Positions 46,134-57,609 of a stretch of 64,000 bases of DNA are shown in pieces. The notes under the pieces are model-generated. The model made no database searches. It saw nothing but the letters and a program-made list of their open reading frames with translations, and had not been told where the DNA came from. Numbering within the stretch: the first letter of the stretch is position 1; every line of letters starts with the position of its first letter. The DNA lies in contig CAAAJI010000008.1 in NCBI GenBank assembly GCA_900642245.1, positions 168,611-232,610 on the forward strand, read 5' to 3'. This stretch comes from Fragilaria radians (taxonomy: Eukaryota; Bacillariophyta; Fragilariophyceae; Fragilariales; Fragilariaceae). Made by a program: the position numbers and the translations under genes.

Positions 46134-47233
46134 CTACACCTTAGCTTCTCCTTTGAATGTAAATGTGGCAGGACCAGTCATGTACACTTTATCGTCATCT
46201 TTCCACTCAATGAAAAGGTCTCCGCCGGGAAGGGTGACACGAGTCTTTTCACGGGGAATTTTACCGGCTCGAATCGCAGCCACAGCTAAGGCACATGCTC
46301 CAGTACCACATGCTAACGTTGGCCCAGCACCTCTTTCCCACACCTTCATTTTGAGGTGATTCTTACTCAATACTTGAACAAACTCCACATTCACTTTTGC
46401 CGGAAACGCTGCCGTATTTGCCTCAAGAGCAGGTCCGTCAGACACAAAGTCAATATCCGTCTCTAGATCATCGACGAAGATGATACAGTGTGGATTTCCC
46501 ATACTAACAGCGTTCACTTTCCACGTCTTTCCATTGCAAACCAATTCTTGTTCCACAACAGATTCACCGTCGTAATTAGGTGTCAAAGTTGTAGGAACTT
46601 TGTTTGCTACTAGTTCTGGAGGCCCCATATCAACGGTAATTGTTCCATCATCATTCATGACAGGAACAATACAACCAGCTAAAGTATTAACCTTGTATGT
46701 TCCCAAATCTTCACCGATATCCTTGAGAAATTGAGCAAAGCATCGAATACCATTTCCACACATTTCCTTTGGTTTTTAGGAAAAGAATGTGAGTTAACTT
46801 TTGTCACGAATCCATCCGTTCGATTCGGGTATCCATAAACAGCACTATATTCACCTACCGGTTCACTTCCATCTGAGTTGTAGATACGCATTGTGAAATC
46901 ATATTCTTCGGACGGAGGTTTCAAAGCGAAGATAACTCCATCTCCACCAATTCCAAAATTACGATTGCAGAGCTTCTCAGACTCGTCAGGAGTAAGAGAT
47001 GGATCCTCGCGATCACGATTATCAATCAGTATAAAGTCATTTCCCAAACCTTCGTATTTGGCAAAGGCAACGTTTTCCGCGTGCAACCTTGTGCCACTGC
47101 GCATACTGCTAATGCCTCCAAGATCATGGCTTCCAAGTTTACGAGTCGTCGTTGATGTTACACCGATCATCCAAGCGGTGACATCTAGGTGAAAACATGT
47201 GAGGAGCAGAATTCGTAAGCCTTGAATCTTCAT
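46134..47233 (-). CDS. dapF: Diaminopimelate epimerase, plastid-targeted, two exons
   Basis: Converts LL- to meso-diaminopimelate, the penultimate step of lysine synthesis in algae. Exon 1 is 47233-46859 and exon 2 is 46766-46134. The 92-bp intron is GTAGGT...CCAAAG, phase 0, and joining restores NSDGSEPEMCGNG. The protein is 335 residues. The catalytic Cys pair is C128 (MCGNGIRC) and C278 (PTLACGTGAC). Also visible are GLGNDFILID, GIGGDG, NPHCIIFVDD and WERGAGP. The start is the ATG at 47233 because it yields a hydrophobic signal peptide (KIQGLRILLLTCFHLDVTA) with cleavage before Trp21, followed by a Ser/Thr/Arg-rich transit stretch. That is the diatom plastid route with Trp in place of Phe. 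The frame stays open upstream to 47329 but without conservation. Confidence 0.93.
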
Positions 47234-47930
47234 CTCGAGAACAAATTTTTTTGTTATTTCATCATCGGACGGACGTCTACACTTTCTGTAGTATTCCTTC
47301 TCTAGAATTCCTAGAATCCAATCGTTCAACCAAATTTTAGCTCAAACCTTAATAATATATATATAATTAAATTATGGGGACGTTGGGACGTTTGAAAAAT
47401 GCTCCTCTTTCCTTTTTTCTTTCAAAGTCATATTTGTTCCCTCGATATATCTGAGTAGTGTTCCAACAATCTATCTTGTTGAAGCTTAGGAAAGATCGCA
47501 ATTGATTGTGACTGAATAAGTCGAAGAAAGTGAAAGAAAGAAATTTGATTCAGCAATTATTAAAGTATCAAGACAAATAAATTTAGTGGGACTAACTTGT
47601 GTGGATTACATATTAAGGCATAGACCACATCACTTTCATAACTAATAACCAAGTTCGACATGAAAAAGATGCTAAACAATTTTTTTGCTTTGATACTTGG
47701 CTGGATGTGCCATATCAAATGTCCTTACTGATATCATCTCCTATGGGAAGGGAGTATACTAGATGCTATTTTGATGCTAATCATTACAGGGATGCAGAAC
47801 AATTTGAATTCTTTTGCACACTTTATTATGTTTTCATGTCTGACTAGTGTGTATCTTTTTTGGTATTACATGGATAATTTTCTTAATTTACACACAATCA
47901 TTAAATCGCCACCGTAAAGTCCTCATTTCC
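47234..47930. other. Divergent promoter region between dapF and the DUF2358 gene
   Basis: About 700 bp separates the two divergent starts. It includes a TA-rich run near 47350-47370 and no readable gene. An in-frame ATG-less extension of the DUF2358 gene reaches into its right end. Promoters for both plastid-targeted proteins must lie here. Confidence 0.5.
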
Positions 47931-48885
47931 ATGTTTACCTTACTACGGTCGTCATGGTTGTTTGTCACGATTACTCGTTTTATCTGGATAATTATCATTG
48001 CGAACAATAGCCCCACCATCAGTTACGCTTGGATCATTCGTTCTCCTCCTTCAACATTGTTGTCGTCGTTGCCTGCATCGAAACTTCGAACTGCCTTTCA
48101 TTATTCCAAAGAACAATTGCAATTTTCTAAACAACCGTCCTCTTTTGATGAAACGGGAGATTCACCAAAGAATATTGTGTCAATCCTCACTACGTTGGTG
48201 AATCGATTTGTTGCCACTGGAAATACAGAACCTACTCCAAATGAACTATCATCCCGTACGTATACATCGATGACAATTGTGGAACTATTGTATGAATTCT
48301 CAACAATGGAAACCTACCTTCTCTCTATCTCTCTTTTTGCGATTTTATCTCCTTTGCCTTCGACTTGAATTTGGTGACGCCAACATAGCTCCTCCGACTA
48401 CTGCAATGGAGCTCATGTCACGCATCCAAGATGATTACCAGATTCGCAATTACTTATGGACAGGTAATATTGATTTGATGTGCTTTGAGGAGGGATGTCG
48501 TTTTCAGGATCCTACCATATCCTTTACGTCACGAAGCACATTTGTTCGAAACACTAAAAATTTGAAGCAATTCGTTGATGTCCTAGCGACCAATACAAAA
48601 TCGGATTTACTCTCTATATCGTTATGTAATTACGAAGAAGACGACAAAGGAAATGGCAACCCAAAGAACAAGAATTCCTACATTGAAAGTCGATGGAATA
48701 TGGTCGGCGACCTAACAGGACTCCCTTGGAAGCCTAGCATTGATGTTATTGGGAGAACCAAATTTTGGTATAGACAAAATGAAACAGGAGAATTCCAAAT
48801 ATACTTTTATGATGAATCATGGGAAATCCCGGCTGCAACGGCGTTGATGCAATTGATCGTCCCTAAAAAACAAAATCGTTCATGA
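47931..48885 (+). CDS. DUF2358 (NTF2-like) protein, probably plastid-targeted, two exons
   Basis: Exon 1 is 47931-48255 and exon 2 is 48389-48885. The 133-bp intron runs from GTACGT to ...CAACATAG, and the C|CT junction gives Pro, for 273 residues. Residues 1-33 are a hydrophobic signal peptide ending ISYA|W, again an aromatic at +1, so import into a complex plastid is likely. The conserved domain begins MSRIQDDYQIRNYLWTGNID and includes CRFQDPTISFTSRSTFVRN, then an acidic loop and SRWNMVGDLTGLPWKPSIDV...GRTKFWYRQ, matching DUF2358 proteins of algae and plants (NTF2-like fold, function unknown). The ORF continues through the donor and exon 1 could read to a stop at 48368, but only the spliced form restores the domain. 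Confidence 0.82.
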
Positions 48886-51800
48886 TACAATGGGTTGGCT
48901 GCAATGAGTGAGTCTAAAATTCTTATAAGTCACAATTCAAGCATTGCTGAATGTTTGGCATTGGGAAAGAAAGTTAGACTGAAATTCAACTGGCATCATT
49001 TTTCTTCCCATGAATTCAAGAAGGTGCCCATGTGCGATAATGCAAACAATTATAATCTATTTCTACAACTAAAGTTTAAATACTTTTTATTTTTGACTAC
49101 ATCTTGTGATCGTGATGTTGATCCAAGTACACATGCTCATGTGTTCAATAATTGATTTCTTTCAAATTCTGTTATCATTTCCGTAGCATAGCTTGCGGAC
49201 ATTCTTTCATTCTTAATTCTAGGATATGATACAAAACATGCTTTTTCTCATTCCTTCCATCCAAGTAGATTTTTTTTTAATCCCTATTCATATGCCTCAC
49301 TGTACTCTTCCATAAAGACCTGAATGGACAACACATGTAACAATATGGAATTGATTCAATCCTTTATTCGACTTTAAGGCTGAGAATCATAGTCCCCACT
49401 TGCCACTAGAATGAAAGATAAAAATAATGAGAATATCTCTTTATCATCATAAGCGTGACTGAATATTGACAATCATTTTTGCGACCAAAATCCTAAAGGA
49501 GATTCTACTGTCATTTTCAAACAATACCTGTAATTTCTGTCAGCTCTTCCCTACATTAAATGTCTGTGCAGAGATATTCAAGCATAATTCAAGATATAGT
49601 AAGAACGACATAAGAATAGATGCTGATAATAGGAGGAGGAGTGGAGTAAAACAGGAAAGTATTTCAACCTCAATAGCAATCAAAACAACTTCCATCTCTT
49701 GATTAATAGATGTATTTTTCATCTAGCGTAGCAATACATTTGCTCAAGACTTGGCAAAAGGCAATAAAGAAAAAGCCCAGATAAGGGTTTACCTGCTGAA
49801 AGACCGCTTTGAAAAGTTTGGATTGATCAATGCTGAAGGTGCAGTAACGAAAGAATTGCATCAGAGATAAAACACTTTCTAAATATAACTGACATAGCCA
49901 ATCATATGCTACCTGTTCATTTACTTATTAGTGAAGGTTTAAAAATTGTATACTTTGCTTCTCTAATGATGCATGGGTGAGATTCATCCTGAATTGGTCC
50001 CTCTGGCCCTGATATATAACTCAGGATTTTGGATTGATAAATTGAACTTGCAGACGCTTTTTCGTTATCAACTAACTAGTTGGCAATGTATAGAAGTAAC
50101 TACTAGACAGTAAGCAAAAGAAACAAAAAGGGAATCATCTACTTTCATTAATGAAACATTTTTTAAATTTATAAGTTGATGCAACCAGAATCACAGCCCT
50201 GCTTGTTTCCATAGGATGATGCTTTCATGGAATCCGTTCAATCCAGAAGGATCTTCAATAGAGAAAGACATTTCTAGTTTCATAGTCTGCCATGGTCAAT
50301 ATTTGTCTTTGAATACTGTTCACCTTTCCAAGTTAATGAAAATGGATAACTAATTTCGACACCATGAATAAAGAGAGTTCCAAAGTCATGACAAAACTAT
50401 CCCCTAGGTGTTTAAGGAGAAAACTAGGTTGGAGTTATGACATTCTGAGATGGAAAAATCCTAAAGCATTCGACATAATCACTCATGCATGGCCTTAAGT
50501 CGTATTACAATCAAAGCTTACAAAATAAGAATATGCAAAAATATTGATTCTCTTTTCTTGGCAATGTGAGCTATAAAAACCATCATCAAAAGGATAATTA
50601 TTTGTGAATTACAAAGTCAGAGACTGAATGAAACCAACTGATAACCAGTGTTGCTGGCATTGCTTGTGATAAGGATACAATGTATTTACAATTACCACTA
50701 TGAGCCAAATTATCTTACGCACTCAGACATCCAACTGTTCTATTTGTTCATCCACCTTCACAAAGGTGATAGTCCTTGTTTGAACTTTCACGATATTTAG
50801 ATCAGTTTGCTAACAAGAACTAATCAACAATTTTGAAAAAAGTTTTCTTCTTATGATGATTACATCGTCCACAAATTTGATGATAACCAAAGAAAAGTAT
50901 TAGCGTAGTGTATGAGCGTAGGATAACTTTTCATTATTAATTAGCCAAACATCTTGGATGACAAAAGTATCTTTACGCAAATTACTTGTCAATTCATTTA
51001 CTTTCAGATGATTAAATGACTTGACTGCCATATGCATTGCCATTTTCAATGCTTGAGAGAGGTCAAACAGAGGCAAGTAGTTTGAAAACGTAAAGGTCAA
51101 ACCGTTTTCGATTCTTTAAAAGATTAAAGGTTATGGCCAAAAGTACATGAAAATAGTCCTTGTGCGACTATGCTCAAAGAATACGAATGGCCCCCATGTT
51201 GAAGCTCTTGTAGTTGAATAGAGTGATCAATCATGTAAACCACTGTTTCAATAGGCAGCAGTAAGGAAAGCACATTTTGTGCAAAGCTTTTGATACAACG
51301 ACGAATATGTGTCTTAAATGTAAGAAGAAGAATAGTGACAAAGAAAAGCTGAATGAGATGTAAGCCAATAGCAAGGAACTTGTTAAGGATCAATGATCTC
51401 ACCAAGAAATGGCCATTGTTTTATTTCTGCTTGACTTCGCTTAGGCGTACCAAGTTTAGAGGTCTAATTTCATATCCTTTTCTGGTCTTCGTAAGTGTTA
51501 CATGAAGCAATATTTTGAAAGGAAGGTAAACTCGATGTTCAAATCCATTAAAATAGAATGTGGAATGGCTTTTGTAAGCGACATGAATGATTTCCCTCAT
51601 CTCAGAATGATTCAAAGCAGATTTCGAATGTAACGGCAGCAAGGAGTGGATGGGCAAAAATTTTAGACGTTAGGAATTTTCAGACCGGTTCGATCATCGT
51701 CAATAGAATTTTTGGTAATTCTCTCAGACATGTTTCTTCTCTTTGTTCGTCTCATCATCCGTTGGACTCAATAAAAACAATCATGTTGAAAAATAGGAAA

Positions 51801-52377
51801 TGGATTAGTGATTAGAAAGGTAGAAGTCATCGTAAACGTAATTGAAACCAAGCATTATCATGGAAATCAGATCAAAATGATCTTACGACAAGTGAGCGAA
51901 TCGTCGCTTTCTAGTGGGTATCTCTGGGAGTATTACAGCAATTGAGGGCAACCCTCTGCGACAGTAAGTCTTGACATCTCTCAGCGCAGTGAACTTGCCG
52001 CTGGGAAAACTAGCGCATTGTACCTCCGCTGGGAGACTTACCGATATACCAAAGTCTACAAAAATCCTACGTAAATTATCGAGTGCAAAAAATTTACACA
52101 CGATAAAAACGCCAAACTGAAACCAGACTACAAGTCGAATCTCTACAGAATATAGAAAAGTAAAATTATGGTTGATGGTAGTTGCTAATCCAGTTAAAGG
52201 TTACTACTGAAACTATACAGCTCCCCCAAAGATGTGGTGCGATTCAAGTCTTGACCGAAATTCAGAGAACATGAAATCACTGTCAATCGGATCCAAAATG
52301 ACCGTTCCTGCGTGTGCCGAATAAATATATCTCCAGAATCCTTACCCCAATATCTTTTCAAAATACTTTACATCACT
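48886..52377. other. AT-rich spacer, mostly unassigned
   Basis: 3.5 kb with many short broken frames on both strands. Minus-strand frames at 51124-51405 and 51421-51657 look like pieces of one decayed ORF but match no family I know. The right end (51680-52320) is unusually GC-rich and is described separately. Confidence 0.4.
51680..52320. other. GC-richer segment, possible unresolved small gene
   Basis: This stretch stands out from AT-rich neighbours. Both strands carry protein-like open frames. On the minus strand, 51883-52101 reads through SLPAEVQCASFPSGKFTALR and KRRFAHLS with a GTAAGA donor near 51885. A possible exon after a TTGAG acceptor adds PTDDETNKEKKHV and a stop. On the plus strand, APPKMWCDSSLDRNSENMKS ends at a TAA near 52323. 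I could not build one consistent gene on either strand. Confidence 0.3.
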
Positions 52378-52593
52378 TTACTTCTTGTAAGCTTCCTTCT
52401 CGTCATCCGAGAGAGCTTTCCAACGCTTCCCAAGTTCCTTACCCACGGCTCCGAACGCCAAGTCGGGGCTCTCCTTGAGGATGGTAGGACGCATTTCCTT
52501 GCAGAATAACATGTACCCACTGACTTTCTTCTTTCCTCCGGTCGACTTTTTCTTGGGAGCTGCTTTGGGTGCGGAAGCCTTCTTTGGTGGCAT
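52378..52593 (-). CDS. HMG-box chromatin protein, short form
   Basis: 71 residues starting at the ATG at 52593; the frame extends six nt further only through a TTG. A basic Ala/Lys/Pro-rich N-terminus (about 1-22, like a histone-tail or AT-hook-like linker) is followed by a single HMG box: VSGYMLFCKEMRPTILKESP, then FGAVGKELGKRWKALSDDEK. The order of aromatic and basic residues (Y, F, W) fits the L-shaped DNA-bending fold. It ends immediately after the box (EAYKK), so it is shorter than animal HMGB and resembles single-box fungal and algal NHP6-type proteins. It would bend DNA in nucleosomes and at promoters. Confidence 0.9.
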   Translation of the reverse strand: MPPKKASAPKAAPKKKSTGGKKKVSGYMLFCKEMRPTILKESPDLAFGAVGKELGKRWKALSDDEKEAYKK

Positions 52594-55500
52594 TTTCAAG
52601 TATATCTAAAGTTAAAAATAAATTGTTTTAGGATAACAGAAATATTTCGACTTTTAACCTTCGAACACTGGATTTGTGAGCAAACACTGCGAGGCTTGAA
52701 TTGTGAAAGTATATTTCCATAACAATTTTTTCCATAGGAAGTAAGGTACTGGAACAGTACTTGAGACTACAGCATCCCACACGAACTGAAATACTTCGCA
52801 GAAAGTGGCGCACTAAAATTACTTCTGGATCATGGTATCATGTTTACCTACGGACTACGTACAATGTCGTTGTAGGCGACCGATATACCAAGTTGTACGT
52901 GATCAATTCTTAGCAGATGCCCGTTGCAGGAGCGTGGTGTCAAGCGTTCTCTTATTTTCTCCCAGGAAACTACCGGCAATTGGTAAGTAACAAGTGCTCA
53001 AATCTTCGACAAGAAAATGTCAAAAAATTCGAAGGAAACAGTGCAGAACAAGGTATAGCCCGGTGATATGTATATTTATCCCTGATGCAAATCTAGAATA
53101 TCATAAACATGAAACGCGTTGATTCCTTCACAAGGTAGAAGCTTGTATAAATAATAAAATCGATAGCTCCTGTACCTTGTAGCACTCGTAGCATATTGAA
53201 CTTTTGCTCGCAGACACGGAATCTCTCGTTTTTCCTTCATCATGTGTGATATTCCTGCCTGAATTTGTAGCTGGGTAAACTATCATGAGACTCAAAAGCA
53301 TTTTCTGACTACATCACTACTAATTTTGAAAGTAACTTCCATGTAAAACAGAGATACGATCACCTCTCATCCTTCCTTCTATCCTAATCGGACATAAATT
53401 GCTAACTCTGATGTTCTTTGCTATTGCCTAGAAGCAATAACAGAAGTGCATTCATTCATTATTCCCATTGTCTCTGGCCTTTCTTGGAACATTGTATCTG
53501 CGCTCTAGAATTTTTCAACCTTTGACAGAAAGGGAGGAAAGTGACCATGTAATGAGTTGGTAATCTAATGGACTAACTATGGTTACTCATCAATTTCTTG
53601 CATCTCCATGATTAATACTATCGTAGCTCTCTTTGCTCTATCAGCAAAATATCTTACTAAGATAGCTAGATTGAAAATCGAAGAGATTGCTCTTCTTTTT
53701 CTTTCAAACAACCTCTTGGGACAATAACTAAGAATAAGAAGGCAAATCATCATTGTTCTCTTCAATCCTTTGTTTGCCTTAGACATAAGTCAGTTAAGAG
53801 AAATAACGATTCTTGTCGGAGACATTCATTTTGTGCAAACGACTCTTTTCAAGCCACAAAACATGTGCTTTGAACTATGTGTTTTGATAAAAACACTATT
53901 TCTGTTTGAGTTTTATCTTGTTGACCCGACGAGGTAAGGAAAACTATTGTGTATCTGCTTGAAATAATCCTTTGTACATGTGCACTCAATCTAACTGCTA
54001 CTTGCCTCATTTTATCCTCTATCCAATTCTCTTATGTCTCAAACGGGTTATTGATACTTTTGCGACGTTTGCTTATGACTGTCATTTGTAGGGTGATTTA
54101 TTTCGTGTTACATATGCATTCATAGCAATGATAACTTTTTGTAGTTCAAATTACAAGTCCTCTTCACGTAAATGACAATTTAAAAAATTAAAGAATTTGG
54201 GTATTTCTCTTTCCGAGAATATGCGATACTATTCTCAATCATTTATCATGCACTTTTAGTTGCTCAAGTTTCGGTAAGATCAAATGGGCAACAAATGAAT
54301 TAAATGCGATAATCACGAACACCCTTCTTATGGTGAAGTATTCATCAATTGTTTCCCTTAGTTAGAATAACATTCTTTTCGCATCATTGTGGCAAGCACA
54401 ATATAAGAAAACCGTCCTTGAAGTGCTCCTCTATAAGATGGATATTGCTTTATCAATTCAAGCTTTAAAGAGGATAAGGTACAAAGGGTTAATCTCTTGA
54501 ATAGAGGGATAGAAACGTGAAGTCAGCATTTCCATTTCTCTGTCTTCTTCCACACTTTGGTTATTCAAACTAACCAGATTTACTGTGATTGTAGTGATAG
54601 ATACGCTACCACCATCATCACATTTCACAAATACCAACTCTTCTAGGTAAAAACAATTCCCCAGAAACAGTATGTGCAAGTATCAACAATCGAAGCCAAG
54701 AACTTGAATCCACCGAAACACTGAACTTTAATGGAGCTCGTGTTAATGTAAAGTGTCTCTCCTACATTTATTTCAATTTCTTATGGTATTTTTTGCTTTG
54801 TTTTCTCCTTGACATGTCTTGATAAACTTCTAATGCTCTAGAAGTTTTTCATCCATACAATGTAGCTGTTGCTAACAAGAAATTGTCCACACCCTGCACA
54901 TTAGCTTTATGCATCCTATTCAACTCAGATTAAACTTCTGGCTTCCCGAAAAATAGCACGGATCCTGTCAATTCATGACGACTGGATTGAGGCATCCTCA
55001 TGAAATAAATCCATTCTTGTTATTCAATTTTCCGTCAAAGGATAACATGGATGTTCCTTTTGTCGAATGGATAATGATGTCTTTGTTTCCGGTCTTGATC
55101 GCATCGGTAAGAGCTACGTTTATCCAAAAAGTTAACCCAAGATCAGATACATCTTTTTCATCTTAAAACCATAATTCAATGTTCATCCATTTGTTCACCA
55201 CCGCATCTTTATATTCTGACCTAGGTTCCTTTCATTGTTTTGCTATCTCAATTTTCCTCATCTCAAACAGATATTTTTAATTCTAATGATAGTAGTATGA
55301 GGCGCCACAATCGTCGATCCAAGTAATACTCGATAATGACACCCTTTGATAGAGAATTAAAAACTTCATTGGTTGAAGAACAGGAAATATCTGATCTGAC
55401 ATTTTCTAATCAATTTGGCACAAGAGGACTTTACGTGACAATGTTTGAAATTTTAGATAATTTCTGTGCACCACCTCTCTCTCTTTCTCATTCCCTTTCA

Positions 55501-57609
55501 AACTTGTGATGCACTACTGTGTCACCAAATTTTCTACATCTACGGGTTTCCCCATAAAATTAATACTTCATCGGGAATGGTACTTCATTAGATTTTCTTC
55601 ACCATAGCAATACAATTGAATACTAAACAATTAAGCTCTCTTCACATGACTTGTCATCTGCAGGGCATACTCATTTTGAGCATGGAGCATAAACTGGATT
55701 TTATTCAATGATGATCCCATTTCTTCTAGTGTCAGACAAGCTCCTTGAGTAATAATGTGCAACGGCCTGAATCTTGATTCTCACTTAATGCATACTGCCT
55801 GAATAGTCTTCCTACTTTTAGAAAGCAGGATTTGAGGTGGCTCAAACTTCTTCTCGAATCTTTCCCAAATCATTGAAACATTTCCTGCTCTATAATCGTT
55901 ATTCTTGCACCCTTTAACCATTCGAAAGTAGCCATACCTGTTTCTTTCATGAATAGACTGCACTTATTCTGGGTAAGCCGATTCAATTGAACTAGATAGA
56001 AAGCACTTATGCTGTGTAAGCATATTCATGAATTCTTCATGCGACTTTGGAATTGTAACCTTTGAGGCATATATTTGAATCAACAATTTAAAAAACTTGT
56101 ATCAAATGAAAAATGAGCTCAAACAAAGAGCTATACTCACATTTTTGGTTCAAATAACAGGTCTACCGCCATTAATCATCCACGCATACTTTGGCAGATT
56201 ATCTTGAGTCTTCTTACTCATACTTTCTAATACACATTCTCTGGGAAGAAATTCTTTTTTTCATAGAAAGATCTGCAGCATCACTTACTTTATGTCCATC
56301 TTCTCATGTGAACTTTTGACGTTTTGATTCCATTCTACAGTGCTTGACGATCGAATTTGTTTATTCTATTTTAATAGGAACCACCTATGATAAAGGAACA
56401 AAACATCAAGTAATAGCTTTATCCGGTAAATCTTTTTCCTTATTACTTTTTAAGGATGATGTGGCACCAGTAGGTAAAGATACTTCATAGAGTTGGGGAC
56501 ATACGCAACTATACGAGTGCCTTAATATTGCCAAAGGAATGATAAATTTGTGGTGATTGATCGAACAAAATGGTACAATGAGAGCATAAAAATGAATTAT
56601 ATTCCTCCTAATCTCTTGGGATTACTTTAACCTCTAAAGCTGAATTTGTGCAATATGAATTGACAAGTCAAAATATCATTCTTTCCTTCCTTTGGGATGA
56701 TGGAAGTGATTCGATGAGAGCGACTATTGAGATTTCACAACATGAAAATATACTTTCAAATTCATGTTTTCCTGCACCTTTTGTTTAACACTTGTTTCAT
56801 TACATAAAAATAATAAATTGTTGCATTACGGTATGCCATACACAAGACTATAACACTTTAAGTTTACAATTAATTTAAAAGGAGCGATTCAATGGATTTA
56901 CCCTTTTGAATAATGCAATTACGGATTCGAACGTTTCCAATTTAGGATTTTGTAGGGATAGTCCAATGTAAGGTACAGAAAGTTTGAAAAATCGTAGTTC
57001 TCCTACTGGTATTTGATCTCCAAGAGGTTGAAGTTATTATTTCATCTTTAATGTAAGAATATTCACCAGCCCTTTTCCTCCACTAAAATTATTTTGAAGA
57101 TTTGTTGGAGCGCCACAGATAAATATGAATTTCAAATCTCGGTTGATTGGAATCACTCTAAATTCCGTTTCTGATTTGTATTCAATCATTTTGTTCCTAG
57201 TTGGTAATTTTGATAATAATTTCACGACCCTTCAATTTTCCACTGGCAAATTCTCGTCATTGTTTTACACTCTACATGCAATGTTGATAATACCGGAGGG
57301 CCTTTCCCCCAAATATATTCCTTGCTTTGTTACAGGCAGTGTTTGGTTGTTGGTTGTGAGTTAGTAATTGGATTTCTACCATAATCTCAACAACTTTTGG
57401 GAGGTTGGATTGAAAATTGACGTAGAAAACCTGTGTTCCAATGAAATGTATTGAATCACTCGTACAAACAAGAAACCCATAGTAATTTCCTAGGAATTCG
57501 GAATGTCTTTCCTTTCAAATCTGTCGAGGCACTGTATATCCACACCCTGAACCAATAAAGCCAAAATCATAGTTTGTCCTTAATTTTCTGGAAAAGTCAA
57601 TCTCGAACG
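52594..57609. other. 5-kb AT-rich spacer with a Copia Gag relic
   Basis: The longest gene-poor stretch in the window. A Copia Gag fragment lies on the minus strand at 55781-55963. Other frames (54458-54679, 54975-55166, 57125-57364) show no domain. The UTP5 promoter is at the right end. Confidence 0.5.
55781..55963 (-). mobile_element. Decayed Copia Gag fragment, reverse orientation
   Basis: One frame reads VKGCKNNDYRAGNVSMIWER followed by FEKKFEPPQ. This is the 'v.gCkt.dy.dGna.laW..L..kyep' core of diatom-type Copia Gag, better preserved than the copy at 45 kb and in the opposite orientation. No other domain or LTR was recognised around it. Confidence 0.6.

Noticed and set aside
47350..47370. 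TATATATA run as an origin or special element
   Set aside because: Short TA runs are common in AT-rich spacers and nothing else marks the site.
53000..55700. Coding content in the HMG-UTP5 spacer
   Set aside because: All open stretches are short, start at non-ATG codons or lack motifs. Only the Gag relic at 55.8 kb is recognisable.
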